NCBI GenBank assembly: GCA_012862575.1
Contig: BLSF01000014.1
Coordinates: 434,001 to 498,000 of the forward strand
Direction: 5' to 3'
From: Parietichytrium sp. I65-24A
Lineage: Eukaryota; Sar; Bigyra; Thraustochytrida; Thraustochytriidae
Length of the DNA: 64,000 bases
Shown here: positions 42,437-51,164 of the stretch, one piece after another
Layout of the letters: each line of letters opens with the position of its first letter
Position numbering within the stretch: the first letter of the stretch is position 1
Notes under the pieces: model-generated
Database searches by the model: none
The model's input: the letters and a program-made list of their open reading frames with translations, nothing else
What the model was told of the DNA's origin: nothing
Position numbers and translations under genes: made by a program

Positions 42437-43566
42437 CGTTCGCGGAACGTTTCTCCGTCGGGGACTTGTTCACGGTGCGCGAGGACCCGCAGCGGGGGCA
42501 ACAAGTGCACAGAGCAGACCTTTCCAGCTAAGAAGCGCCAAGTTGGGAGTGGGAAACTGGGAAACTGAAACTGAAACTGAAACAAGCGTTCCGCGGCGGC
42601 GCGCCCTACGTGGCGGGGACCAAAAACAAACACAAACACGCTGCGGGGACCCTGAAATTGGGTTCCGCGGACACAAAGGCTCACAGAGAGAGGACACCTC
42701 CTGCGCAGTTAGTGGAAACGTATAGGCGTTCCTACACACGCAGAGGAGCTGCAGAGTGGTACTACGCACGGTAGATGGAGGTAGAGGCGCGTAGCAGTGG
42801 AGGTGACGTCAGAGGATGTCGTCATTAGCGCGGCAGTATACGTGGGGGTCGTCATCCGCTTGCGCAAGCAAAGGGCGAATAGAGGAAATTGATTGAGGTG
42901 GAAGGTGGGAAAGTCCACGTGGTGGGATCGGGGAATAAGATTCGTTCTCTTATGTTCACTCGGGCCGAGGAACCTTTTCTATAGAAGGTTCCTTATGTTC
43001 TCTATGTCTACTCCATGTTCTCTCTCTTCAAGTTCGCACTCATTCGCTCTCTTTGCATTCTTCGCATACTTTTCTATAATTCCACGCCGATTATGGTTTG
43101 GAAGAGGAAGAAGAGGAAAATAGGAGTATTCAAAGAGGAGATAAAATCGGGAATCAAACCAGAGAATGCGTCGTGCAGTCGTTCCAGCCCGGAGCTCTGC
43201 TTCTGGTGCTCAGACTTCGGATGCTTGTATCTTGACTTGGCTGAAAAGGTTCGCCTGAACGCCATTGTCATCTACTTTTGTAATCAAGCTCTTTTCTATG
43301 TTGTCTATGTTGTAGATTTTGAGATCTCGGCCGCTGCAAGTATTTTTTTTCGGACATGGAAAAGCGGGTTCCCTGCCTTGCTTGGACCTGTCTCAGCCAA
43401 GCGCTATCACTGGTAATGCTCCCAGTTGTACCACTGCCGGATCATAGTCTGATGGTAGAATTTCAATTGTGCTCTCAGCGCTCTCTCAGTGACAAATGAT
43501 GACAAATGACAGAAAAGGTTGCGAGACTGCTTTGCAAGGCAAAACGCAGCTGGATGGACGCGGGGA
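42437..43566. other. Divergent promoter region
   Basis: Between the divergent P5A-ATPase and TTLL12 genes. Includes short GAAACT repeats (about 42556-42580). No gene recognised; an unrecognised 5' exon of TTLL12 is possible. Confidence 0.5.
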
Positions 43567-44991
43567 ATGCAGGCACTGGCGGATGCTCTGTCTGGCTTTC
43601 GGGCGCGATGCCCACAGAGCATGTGGCCCCCATCATGGGATGTGATGGATCCCATTGAAGCCAGCACCTGTGCGCTCGGCCAAGTCATGGAAGTGAAGAG
43701 TCGCCCGACGGATACACTTTCTCCCATCCTCCCCGGAGAGCAGAGTCAACGTGAGGCAATCGCAGCCCCACCCAGCGAGTGGATCGTGTACACGAAACGA
43801 AGCGACGTGAAGGTCAAGAATGATTTCTTCCAGGTTAGACAGTTGAAGAGCGTATCTCCGCAAAACACAAATATTTACTTTTATGGCAAAGAATTTCGGG
43901 ACCAAATCAAGGCATCATGCTCAGCCATGCAAAGCGGAACCTGGCTCTACCACTCCTTCGGTTCAAGCGAGGAATGGTTGACATCCAAAGACGGATTGGC
44001 TGTCCTCTTGCAGAACCTGAGTGCCAAGCCAGCGTGGTTTTTGCCCACTTTTCGCATATCTGGCGTGAATTCTGGAATGCTCCCGAATCAGCTTGACGCA
44101 TTTATCGGGTACTTTGCAACCCGTGAAAGCTGCACGAACCAGCATGGTCCATGTACGAGCCAGGCGGCGTGGATCATAAAACCGGCTGCTGGCACTAGGA
44201 GCGAAGAAATAGTACTCGCGCAATCGGCAGCGGATATCTTGGATGCATGCGCCGCTTTACAGCCAGGGTCAGTGCTGGTGGTGAGCGAGTACATCGACAA
44301 GCCTCTTTTATACAAGGGGCACAAACTGGACCTCCGTTTTCTCACAGTTGTTCGCTTCACCGGACAGACACTTCAATTTTATATGCTTGAACACTTTTTT
44401 GTGCGGACGTCTCCAAAACAATACAGCGCCTCTTCGTACGACGATCTTGGGCGACATTTGACTGTCACGCAGTATGATCCAAGCCTACGCGTGGAAGGGC
44501 ACGTGCACACAACGATCGAGGAGTTTGCCGCGGAAATGCAAAAGTCGTTTGAGCACGACATTTTTCAGGCCGCTACGGGATTGATTTCCCTTTGCCACTC
44601 TGCCATTTTAGAGATGCTCTGGCATGCGTTCGAAGGGCGAATCGACGAAGAGGGATGCCGTATGGGCATCGAGCTAAACAGAAGCAAGCTTGTCTCTGCG
44701 GTGTATGGTGTTGACGTTTTGCCGCGAGCTGACTTGCAACCACTAATCTTAGAGTGCAACTACAAGCCTGATCTCGCCCGGGTCACAGCGGAGATACCTG
44801 ATATATACGACTCTATCTTTCGGCTTGCTTGTTTGGGCGATAATGAAGCTGGCCGGTTTCTTAAGTTAGGCGAGTTCGCTGTCAGCTTGCCCGGCGAGCC
44901 GGAATGGCGTCCTTCTACTCGATTTCGATTTGTAGAGGATCCCAACAAATCGACCAAAAATGATCTCGCTGCTGACACACTTTTTGACTAA
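43567..44991 (+). CDS. Tubulin-tyrosine-ligase-like protein, TTLL12 type
   Basis: A 474-residue protein from the first ATG in frame (43567); the frame is open 16 codons further without ATG. TTL-family proteins are ATP-grasp ligases; TTLL12 is a divergent member implicated in tubulin tyrosination status and histone/tubulin modification. The N-terminal FRARCPQSMWPPSWDVMDPIE matches the segment linking the SET-like and TTL domains of TTLL12. ATP-grasp features: WIIKPAAGTRSEEI, VVSEYIDKPLLYKGHKLDLRF (the catalytic K-x-D-x-R strand) and LILECNYKPDLAR (the metal-binding E-x-N). The full SET-like N-terminal domain of animal TTLL12 is absent, so a missing upstream exon or a shortened form is possible. 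Its 3' end is only 35 bp from the convergent Arf gene. Confidence 0.85.
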   Translation: MQALADALSGFRARCPQSMWPPSWDVMDPIEASTCALGQVMEVKSRPTDTLSPILPGEQSQREAIAAPPSEWIVYTKRSDVKVKNDFFQVRQLKSVSPQNTNIYFYGKEFRDQIKASCSAMQSGTWLYHSFGSSEEWLTSKDGLAVLLQNLSAKPAWFLPTFRISGVNSGMLPNQLDAFIGYFATRESCTNQHGPCTSQAAWIIKPAAGTRSEEIVLAQSAADILDACAALQPGSVLVVSEYIDKPLLYKGHKLDLRFLTVVRFTGQTLQFYMLEHFFVRTSPKQYSASSYDDLGRHLTVTQYDPSLRVEGHVHTTIEEFAAEMQKSFEHDIFQAATGLISLCHSAILEMLWHAFEGRIDEEGCRMGIELNRSKLVSAVYGVDVLPRADLQPLILECNYKPDLARVTAEIPDIYDSIFRLACLGDNEAGRFLKLGEFAVSLPGEPEWRPSTRFRFVEDPNKSTKNDLAADTLFD

Positions 44992-45026
44992 CGAGTAGGA
45001 CCCAAAATGGTCCGCCACCTTTTTGC

Positions 45027-45761
45027 TCAGATCCTCTTCATTTGCGCATGCAGCCAGTCAAGAGCCTCAAATAATCCTTCTCCATTCAGGGCGCTACCCG
45101 CGACAAAGTGAACCTTGTGAGGAATCTTTAGCTTAGTCTGGTCCGGCAGAATGGCTGTTTCAAGATCCTCGACCGAGACCGCGTTTGGTCCATCTTGCTT
45201 GTTTGCAAATACCACAACCGGAACATCTTTGAGCTGATTGTCGACTAATAAAACACGGAGCTCGCTCCGTACAGTACTAAACCGCTCTCGATCCATGCTA
45301 TCGACAAAATAAATAACACCCTATCAAATCATGACAAAAATTGAAACGCTGTAAGATCCGGGCTGAGCGAAAACAACTAGAGGAGTGGACAAACTCCAAA
45401 CAATTCTTACCTGTGCCCCAGTAAAATGATGCCTCCAATACGGCCTCAGGAACGCTTGACCTCCGACATCCTGTGCAACGGAGGATAACCGAGACATCTC
45501 TTAGCCCTTCCAGTCTGCAACACACCACCCGCAAACAGCCTCTTCAAACCCTCAACTCACTGTCACCAGTAGCGTCAGCCCTCGGTAGGATATTTCCTCG
45601 TACGTAGCTTCCGCTGTGGGCACTGTGCCGTTCTCCACCGACCGTCCCAGCAACTGCAGCAAAGCTGTCGTTTTCCCCGAGTTATCCAGTCCAACCAAAA
45701 GAACTCTACGAAGCTTCCTCGCGCGCCACGACCGCACGCTGCGCGATATTTCGCTGCCCAT
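45027..45761 (-). CDS. Arf/Arl-family small GTPase
   Basis: Three exons: 45561-45761, 45411-45470 and 45027-45320. Two 90-bp GT-AG introns, both phase 0, give 184 residues. It begins MGSEISRS, with Gly2 available for N-myristoylation as in most Arf/Arl proteins. G boxes are G1 GLDNSGKT, switch I around NGTVPTAEATYEE, G3 DVGGQ (created by the first splice junction), G4 NKQD and G5 SALNGEG. Arf-family GTPases recruit coats and tethers to membranes. The residue before DVGGQ is Thr (VTDVGGQ) instead of the almost invariant Trp, and switch I is VPTAEAT rather than VPTxGFN. It is therefore a divergent Arl rather than a canonical Arf; I cannot name the subtype. Confidence 0.88.
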
Positions 45762-46696
45762 TCCCGTCCAAGAAAATTTCTTCCTCTGCTTCCCCAGTCC
45801 TGCACGTTTCCACCGTCCAGTTTGTTTCAAAGTCTCTCCTCAACTTGTTCAACTTGTGCGCAATACAATACAATACACTGTCAATACAATACAATTGCGG
45901 ATATTTAAATTGCTTGTAACGCCTGGAGACGGGCGTTGTCTCTACGCGTACCTAATCTGCGTATGCCACTTCCGCCGCTACACGGGCGCTTACCCGCCTC
46001 GCTAGTGTCCGGTGTGGTGCTCTACTGAGGGTAGTCAAAACAGTGGGGACTGCTATTGAATACTACCGAGGTGATACTCAATCCCGCGCCCTCGGGAGCA
46101 AGGTATGTAACCGTAAGATATAACGAAGGACCTCTAGTGACGTGAAACTGGCCGGAAAAGAGTCATTTATTGGCTGGGCAGAGTACTCAGGAGCTGCGAC
46201 GTGACGTAGAAGGCTGCTCGCCGGTCGGTGTAAGGTTTTTTGAATTATTGGGCGAGATTTTTTCCCTGACTTGATTGATTGTTGTACTACTCGTACTTGC
46301 TGATGAATGTTCAAAGAGAATGTGGAGAGCAGGAAAGTAGGAAAGTGTTGCGTTCAAGTTGTTCGCTGGGAAGGAGAACTACAGAACATGCGCGCACAGC
46401 TCAGCGAATAGAGAGTTGGCGCGAAACACGGGGGGTTACAAACTAGTGCAACGGGAGCGCTACTGCTGCTGTTTGTTGTTGTCACTGTTGTTGTTGTTGT
46501 TGTTGTTGTCGCTGCTGTTTCTCTTGCTTTTGCTGCGGGGTGGGTGAGGCAAAGTGCGAGAAGGCGAGGCGAGACCACAAGGGCGTCTGCTCCGGCTCCT
46601 GCTCCTGCGCCTGAGGCGTATTGTGGCGTGCATAGTAGGTGGAGGCGCTGGGAAGAGCAGAGTGAGAGGGGTCGGAGGAGCAAGTCTTGGTGAGAA
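45762..46696. other. Divergent intergenic region
   Basis: No gene recognised. Contains a (TTG)n/(TGC)n trinucleotide tract at about 46471-46517. Probably the shared promoter region of the Arf gene and the acidic protein. Confidence 0.5.
46471..46517. repeat. (TTG)n microsatellite
   Basis: TGC units followed by about ten TTG units with one interruption. Confidence 0.85.
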
Positions 46697-48760
46697 ATGA
46701 TGAACAGAGGCCACTTTCACATGTCCTTGCAGACAGAGAGTCAGAGGTCAGAGCTCTCTGAAACAGATGACGATAATGGCGCTGGGAAATTTACACAAGA
46801 TGACTCGCAGCTGTCGCAACTGGTTGATGATGCTCAGAAGTTTCAGTCTTGGCGGTCTGGTGATCGTGGGTCAGAGGAAATTGTGCCTTCCTCTGCTCGT
46901 GTGGAGGACTTCCACTCTCAATCCGACGAGGATGTGATCCCACCAACCTTGTGCGCTGATGCTGAGGAATCTGAAAGCGAGGAGGAGTGCACGCAAGAGT
47001 CTCGTGTGGACCACGACCGCAGTGACTCTATTCTTCGGCAGGAGTCTGTGTTGGAAACTCAAAGCTCTGGTGTTTTCTTGACAGATCAACAAGGCGAAAG
47101 TCACCAATCTTGTTCCTTAGGGCCTTCGCAATGTCAGACCGGAGAGGAAATGGGGTCCGCCGCTTTGGAAAGTGTGGAAGTGCCGCCGACAATACAGGAA
47201 CAGATCTCTCCATCCTCAGAAGACGAGGACGCAAGTGCAAGTGTGGACCGTCAAGAGGAAGCATGTAAGAAGGATGACAACGAGCCTCGAGTGTTCCGGC
47301 TAATGACCCAAGAACTCACCCTTGGTAGCGAGGAAGATGAAGAAGAAGAAGAAGAAGAAGAAGAGGAGATCCAAGCACCAGAGCCTCCCAAGAACCGGGT
47401 TTTCAAGCTAATGACACAGGAGCTCTCACTTGGAGACATTGACGATGATGAGGAGGATGAGAACTTGGACGACCACATCGTTCTCACAACCAATGACAAC
47501 TTTAATTCACAAGAAACTATCGATGAGGATATAGAACAATCCTCACAGGTGCCTAACTCGCAAGAGGCAGAGGAAACACAGCATGACATTTCGGAGACCC
47601 CAAAGAATGGCCGATTCTTCTTCAAAACACAGGAGCTCGATTTAGGTGACGAGAGTGACTCCTCAAGCGATGAGTCGGAAATCGAAAGCGACGAAGTAGC
47701 TGAGATAGCTCAGAAAAAAGGGCGGCAGTTTAAGAACGACGATATCAATGGCGAACAGTCAGCGCTTGAGCGGTCAAGCTCCAGCTCTCCTCAACTCAAG
47801 CGAGAAGAAGAGAACAAGAGCAAGGCTAAAATACCGCCAAAGTTAAAGGCCAGCTCGGTCATTGACGAATCGGACATGAGTGGGGATGATTCGGACGGTT
47901 CGTTTGATTTATTCTCGGACCTTACCCCTCCCTCGGCAGTGGCAAAGACAACGGGCGCCACTCCGCAACCAGAAGCAGAGGATAACGATGATGCCGAAAC
48001 TGTCGATGGCGAAGGCGAAGGGAGCAGCGAAGTTGACGAACAGGCAGTGCGGTCTAAGGCAGTGAAGAGCAAGGCGCGGGAAGAGAAAGCAGTCAAAAGG
48101 GCAAAGAAGAATTTCAAACCGCCGCTCTCCATCGACTTTGTGGAAGAGGAGGAGGACAGCTGGGAACAGTCGAGCGACTCAAAAGATAGCGATTTTCAAC
48201 CGACGTCCAGACCAAAGCCAAAAGAGAGTAAAGATAGAGCAGCGAAAAGGGTAGAGACCGAGAGTAGCCGCAGGTCGCGAACTCGGTCGAGTAATAGTGA
48301 GAGTAAGGCGGAGTCAAGTTGTTGGCTACACGAGCTTGATGCCAAGCAATCTCGGTCATCCATGCCAGATAATGACTCGGAGACCCCAGAATCATATACC
48401 TTTGTGCGCAGTCAAAGTGCCCCAACTGGAAAGGGAACCCCGCGACACCAGACGACGAACCAGCCTCTGCGGGACTGTAATATCACTGCGAGGGGCAGCT
48501 CCAGAAAACGAAAACGCTTCAATGAAAAGTCTGTCGTGAAACCGCTCGAGCTTGAGGAAGTGGTCTGCATCGACGAAACCAGAAAGGAAAATTTAAGACC
48601 ACTGTCCCCGAGACATGAACAGCGCTCAAAGACAAAGCGGAAAATTATACGGCAAGACACAGGAAAGAAGGACGGGGACGATGGGGTGGGGCGTTTGTGC
48701 GATTCGGGGGCTGAGCCAAGGCAAAAGTGTATAAATGACTACTTTAAAAGGCGCGGATGA
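46697..48760 (+). CDS. Acidic, Ser-rich protein with three TQEL repeats and C-terminal PIP box
   Basis: A 687-residue protein, mostly disordered and acidic, that I cannot place in a family. Its last residues are QKCINDYFKRRG, a good PCNA-interacting PIP box (Q-x-x-I-x-x-Y-F followed by basic residues). It also has three copies of a short motif: RVFRLMTQELTLG (residue 198), RVFKLMTQELSLG (234) and RFFFKTQELDLG (306), each followed by an acidic run. Many SQ/TQ sites are scattered through the first half. The second half has basic clusters (KRAKKNFKPP, RKRKRF) and a WLHELDAK segment. Together these suggest a nuclear replication or DNA-damage-response scaffold regulated by ATM/ATR-type kinases (inference). 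Single exon, ATG ATG start. Confidence 0.75.
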   Translation: MMNRGHFHMSLQTESQRSELSETDDDNGAGKFTQDDSQLSQLVDDAQKFQSWRSGDRGSEEIVPSSARVEDFHSQSDEDVIPPTLCADAEESESEEECTQESRVDHDRSDSILRQESVLETQSSGVFLTDQQGESHQSCSLGPSQCQTGEEMGSAALESVEVPPTIQEQISPSSEDEDASASVDRQEEACKKDDNEPRVFRLMTQELTLGSEEDEEEEEEEEEEIQAPEPPKNRVFKLMTQELSLGDIDDDEEDENLDDHIVLTTNDNFNSQETIDEDIEQSSQVPNSQEAEETQHDISETPKNGRFFFKTQELDLGDESDSSSDESEIESDEVAEIAQKKGRQFKNDDINGEQSALERSSSSSPQLKREEENKSKAKIPPKLKASSVIDESDMSGDDSDGSFDLFSDLTPPSAVAKTTGATPQPEAEDNDDAETVDGEGEGSSEVDEQAVRSKAVKSKAREEKAVKRAKKNFKPPLSIDFVEEEEDSWEQSSDSKDSDFQPTSRPKPKESKDRAAKRVETESSRRSRTRSSNSESKAESSCWLHELDAKQSRSSMPDNDSETPESYTFVRSQSAPTGKGTPRHQTTNQPLRDCNITARGSSRKRKRFNEKSVVKPLELEEVVCIDETRKENLRPLSPRHEQRSKTKRKIIRQDTGKKDGDDGVGRLCDSGAEPRQKCINDYFKRRG

Positions 48761-48994
48761 ACACTATGTGTAAAACGAAACGAAATGAGGAGTCTTCTTT
48801 TTTCTTTGGCGCGTAACTCACCGCCCGATTGAGCTGAAAAGAACTCCTTGAAAAGGCTCGAGCAACAAAGAGCGAGAAAAGAAAATTCAATAAGTGGTGC
48901 CTTTGCTTGTTTGAACTCAACAACATGCCTCTGTTGGCGCTAGTTTCAATCAGATAACCGAGAAATATGGAATGGAATGAAAAGATTTCTACAT

Positions 48995-49418
48995 CTAAGG
49001 ACGTGGCTGCTGGAGACCTTGCTGCATCTCCTGCTGCTCCTGCATCTGGTACTCGCTGAAGCGCTCCCCAACGCGCTTGGACATCTTGAGGAACACGCTC
49101 GAGCAGTTCTTGATGCATTTGCTCTCGTCATCCGTCAAGTTCTTGCTGCGGAAGGACGTCACGCACTCCCGGAAGCAGTGCTCGCCCAGTCTCGTGTACA
49201 TCTTCATCTGGTCGCGCATCTACAAACCGCGCACCACAAACCCAGCGCATTGTCCGTCCCGCACATCACACATTACACATGGCATTTGTCAGCTCATTCC
49301 ACCCACACTCAACCAAACAAATCTGCCCTCTCAGCAAAAGCCAACTCACCTGCATCTCTTCCAGACTCTGAATGAACTCACCGCGAAGGTGGTCCGGGAT
49401 CTTCATTGCCATGTCCAT
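48995..49418 (-). CDS. Mitochondrial import chaperone Tim9
   Basis: Two exons: 49350-49418 (23 codons, ending in a CAG|GTGAG donor) and 48995-49219 (74 codons plus stop). The 130-bp GT-AG intron is phase 0 and the protein has 97 residues. It has the twin CX3C motif of small Tim proteins: CFREC and CIKNC, separated by 16 residues. The C-terminal helix MSKRVGERFSEYQMQEQQ matches Tim9 better than Tim8/10/13. Tim9-Tim10 hexamers escort hydrophobic precursors across the intermembrane space. The gene faces the acidic PIP-box gene, 234 bp apart. Confidence 0.88.
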
Positions 49419-50078
49419 CTTGCCCGCTCCGTGCTCTTCTCCTGTACCCCGCGATTGCAACTCTCCTTTTTGCGATGTCCTGAACTCTCTCCCTCTCCTT
49501 TCCGCGCACCCTCCCTCCCCCACTGCTACGCGACGCCTACCGATCGCCCTAGCAAATATCAGCCAATTGCTGCCACTGAGACGGATGGTGATGTATGTTA
49601 GGACTGGCTAAGAGAAGGCCGTGGTTAGTCATAACGATAATATGTTGTAAGGCTGCCTTATTCATAGAGAAAAGTATTAAGTATCCCTATTGGTATAGAC
49701 ATGCGTAACTGTCGCTACTCGCACGTCTGCTTAGGGTCATTTATTCTCTTTCTATGGCTGTAACCAAGATCAGTAATGTGATTGCAGGAATCAAAGAATC
49801 ACATGAATTCACAGTCAGGCACAGGCAGGCAATGAAAAATGTGTTGATTTTCAATCTCAAATGACAGTGAAACGAATGAAGCGAGGAGCAACTTGAAGGT
49901 TGATGTTGAGCAATAGTGGTTGACAAGACTTGGGTGTATATGATGGCGTTTATAGGTTCTGTTATTGTGTACTCATTATGATGCAAAGGCTCGGAGCGCG
50001 CGAGCTCTGCGTGCAGAAGATGTTATGTTTAAATTTTGGAGTGGCCCGGCGTGGAATGTGGCCAGGCACTGCTTTAGT
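49419..50078. other. Intergenic region, nothing recognised
   Basis: A/T-rich 660-bp spacer between two minus-strand genes; no gene seen. Confidence 0.5.
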
Positions 50079-51164
50079 TTAGGCTTGGCGAAGGTCGTTG
50101 TTGCTGGTTGCCTTCTCAGAAGAGCTGTCGTCCTTCTCGAGATCCTCGGCGAGAAGCCCAGCCGCTGCCATGTCCACGGCGTGCTGTTCAGCATAGCTTG
50201 GAATATCCTTTGCGATGCAAAAGTAGGTCCACTGAATGTAAAAGAGGCCAATGATGATGCTTGCGGCCAAGAAGATGAAGCCAACGCTCTGGCGGTTGTC
50301 GAAAACTGAAGCTTCATTTCCGAGCCAAGAGTACTGCTCCCACTCTTCATCAGTGGCGTCCTCCTCGAGAAAGAGCTCTCCATAAGCCCAGACACCGTTT
50401 GCGACCACCCAGAGCAAAATGACAACGCAGTGGATTGCGTCGATGTACTGGTGCTTGTGGGTGAGAAGGAGGTACAGCAAGTCGACGTTGAGGAGGATGA
50501 CAATAGCGAAAACAATCATGTATCCCTCTGGCTGCGCCCACACCCACAAGCAATCCTTGAGAGCCCACACAAGGATGTGGAAGGTTTCATAGTCACGGAA
50601 GGTGTGAAAGTAGCTCTTGAGGCGAGGAGCAGGGCTGCTGCTCGCCTGCTTGAGCATGGATGGTGTCTCGTTAGAGCTTTTGAAGAGGTTCAATGGAAGA
50701 AGGAAGAAGTAAAGACCGAGCCATGCGGTAGCAACGATGAGCATGATCTCAGTGACCTCTACCATTTCGTCGTAGAACTCCTCGCCGAGTTCGCTTCCGT
50801 AAGCGCCACTGTTTCCAAACATGTCACCGACCATCCAGACGTAGTTTCCACCAATCCAGAGAATCACTCCAAGACCGGTCCAAACTTCGTTGTACATGCG
50901 GTAGTAGGCAGCTCCCAAAGTCATCATGGCGAGCCACAACAGAGCGAGCCCGCCAAACACAAGGCCAGGGGCGAACCAGTACAGCTGGCTCCACGACCAA
51001 TCCTTGAGAATCCAGAGGTAGATCTGCACGTACTCGATACCAGGCATGGTGAAGAAGTACTTGATAGCCATCTTGTGGTGCGGGCCCTCAGCCAGGCAAC
51101 AACCCTTTTCCGCGTGCTCGCGCTTTGGCGTTGGCATCTTTTGCACAGACATATCCGCCATCAT
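50079..51164 (-). CDS. Unknown multi-pass membrane protein with two similar halves
   Basis: A 361-residue protein with about eight hydrophobic segments; not recognised. It appears to be an internal duplication. The first half has YLWILKDWSWSQLYW and, about 45 residues on, GNYVWMVGDMFG. The second half has LVWALKDCLWVWAQ and, about 45 residues on, ANGVWAYGELFL. Both share a pattern of W-x-LKD, W-rich helix, two hydrophobic helices, then [GA]N-x-VW-x-x-G-[DE]-x-F. Each half continues into one more membrane segment (TEIMLIVATAWLGLYFFLLP; SVGFIFLAASIIIGLFYIQW). N- and C-termini are hydrophilic, with an acidic Ser-rich tail. No signal peptide. The conserved Lys-Asp and Asp/Glu inside or beside membrane segments hint at transport or sensing (inference). 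Single exon. Confidence 0.75.
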   Translation of the reverse strand: MMADMSVQKMPTPKREHAEKGCCLAEGPHHKMAIKYFFTMPGIEYVQIYLWILKDWSWSQLYWFAPGLVFGGLALLWLAMMTLGAAYYRMYNEVWTGLGVILWIGGNYVWMVGDMFGNSGAYGSELGEEFYDEMVEVTEIMLIVATAWLGLYFFLLPLNLFKSSNETPSMLKQASSSPAPRLKSYFHTFRDYETFHILVWALKDCLWVWAQPEGYMIVFAIVILLNVDLLYLLLTHKHQYIDAIHCVVILLWVVANGVWAYGELFLEEDATDEEWEQYSWLGNEASVFDNRQSVGFIFLAASIIIGLFYIQWTYFCIAKDIPSYAEQHAVDMAAAGLLAEDLEKDDSSSEKATSNNDLRQA

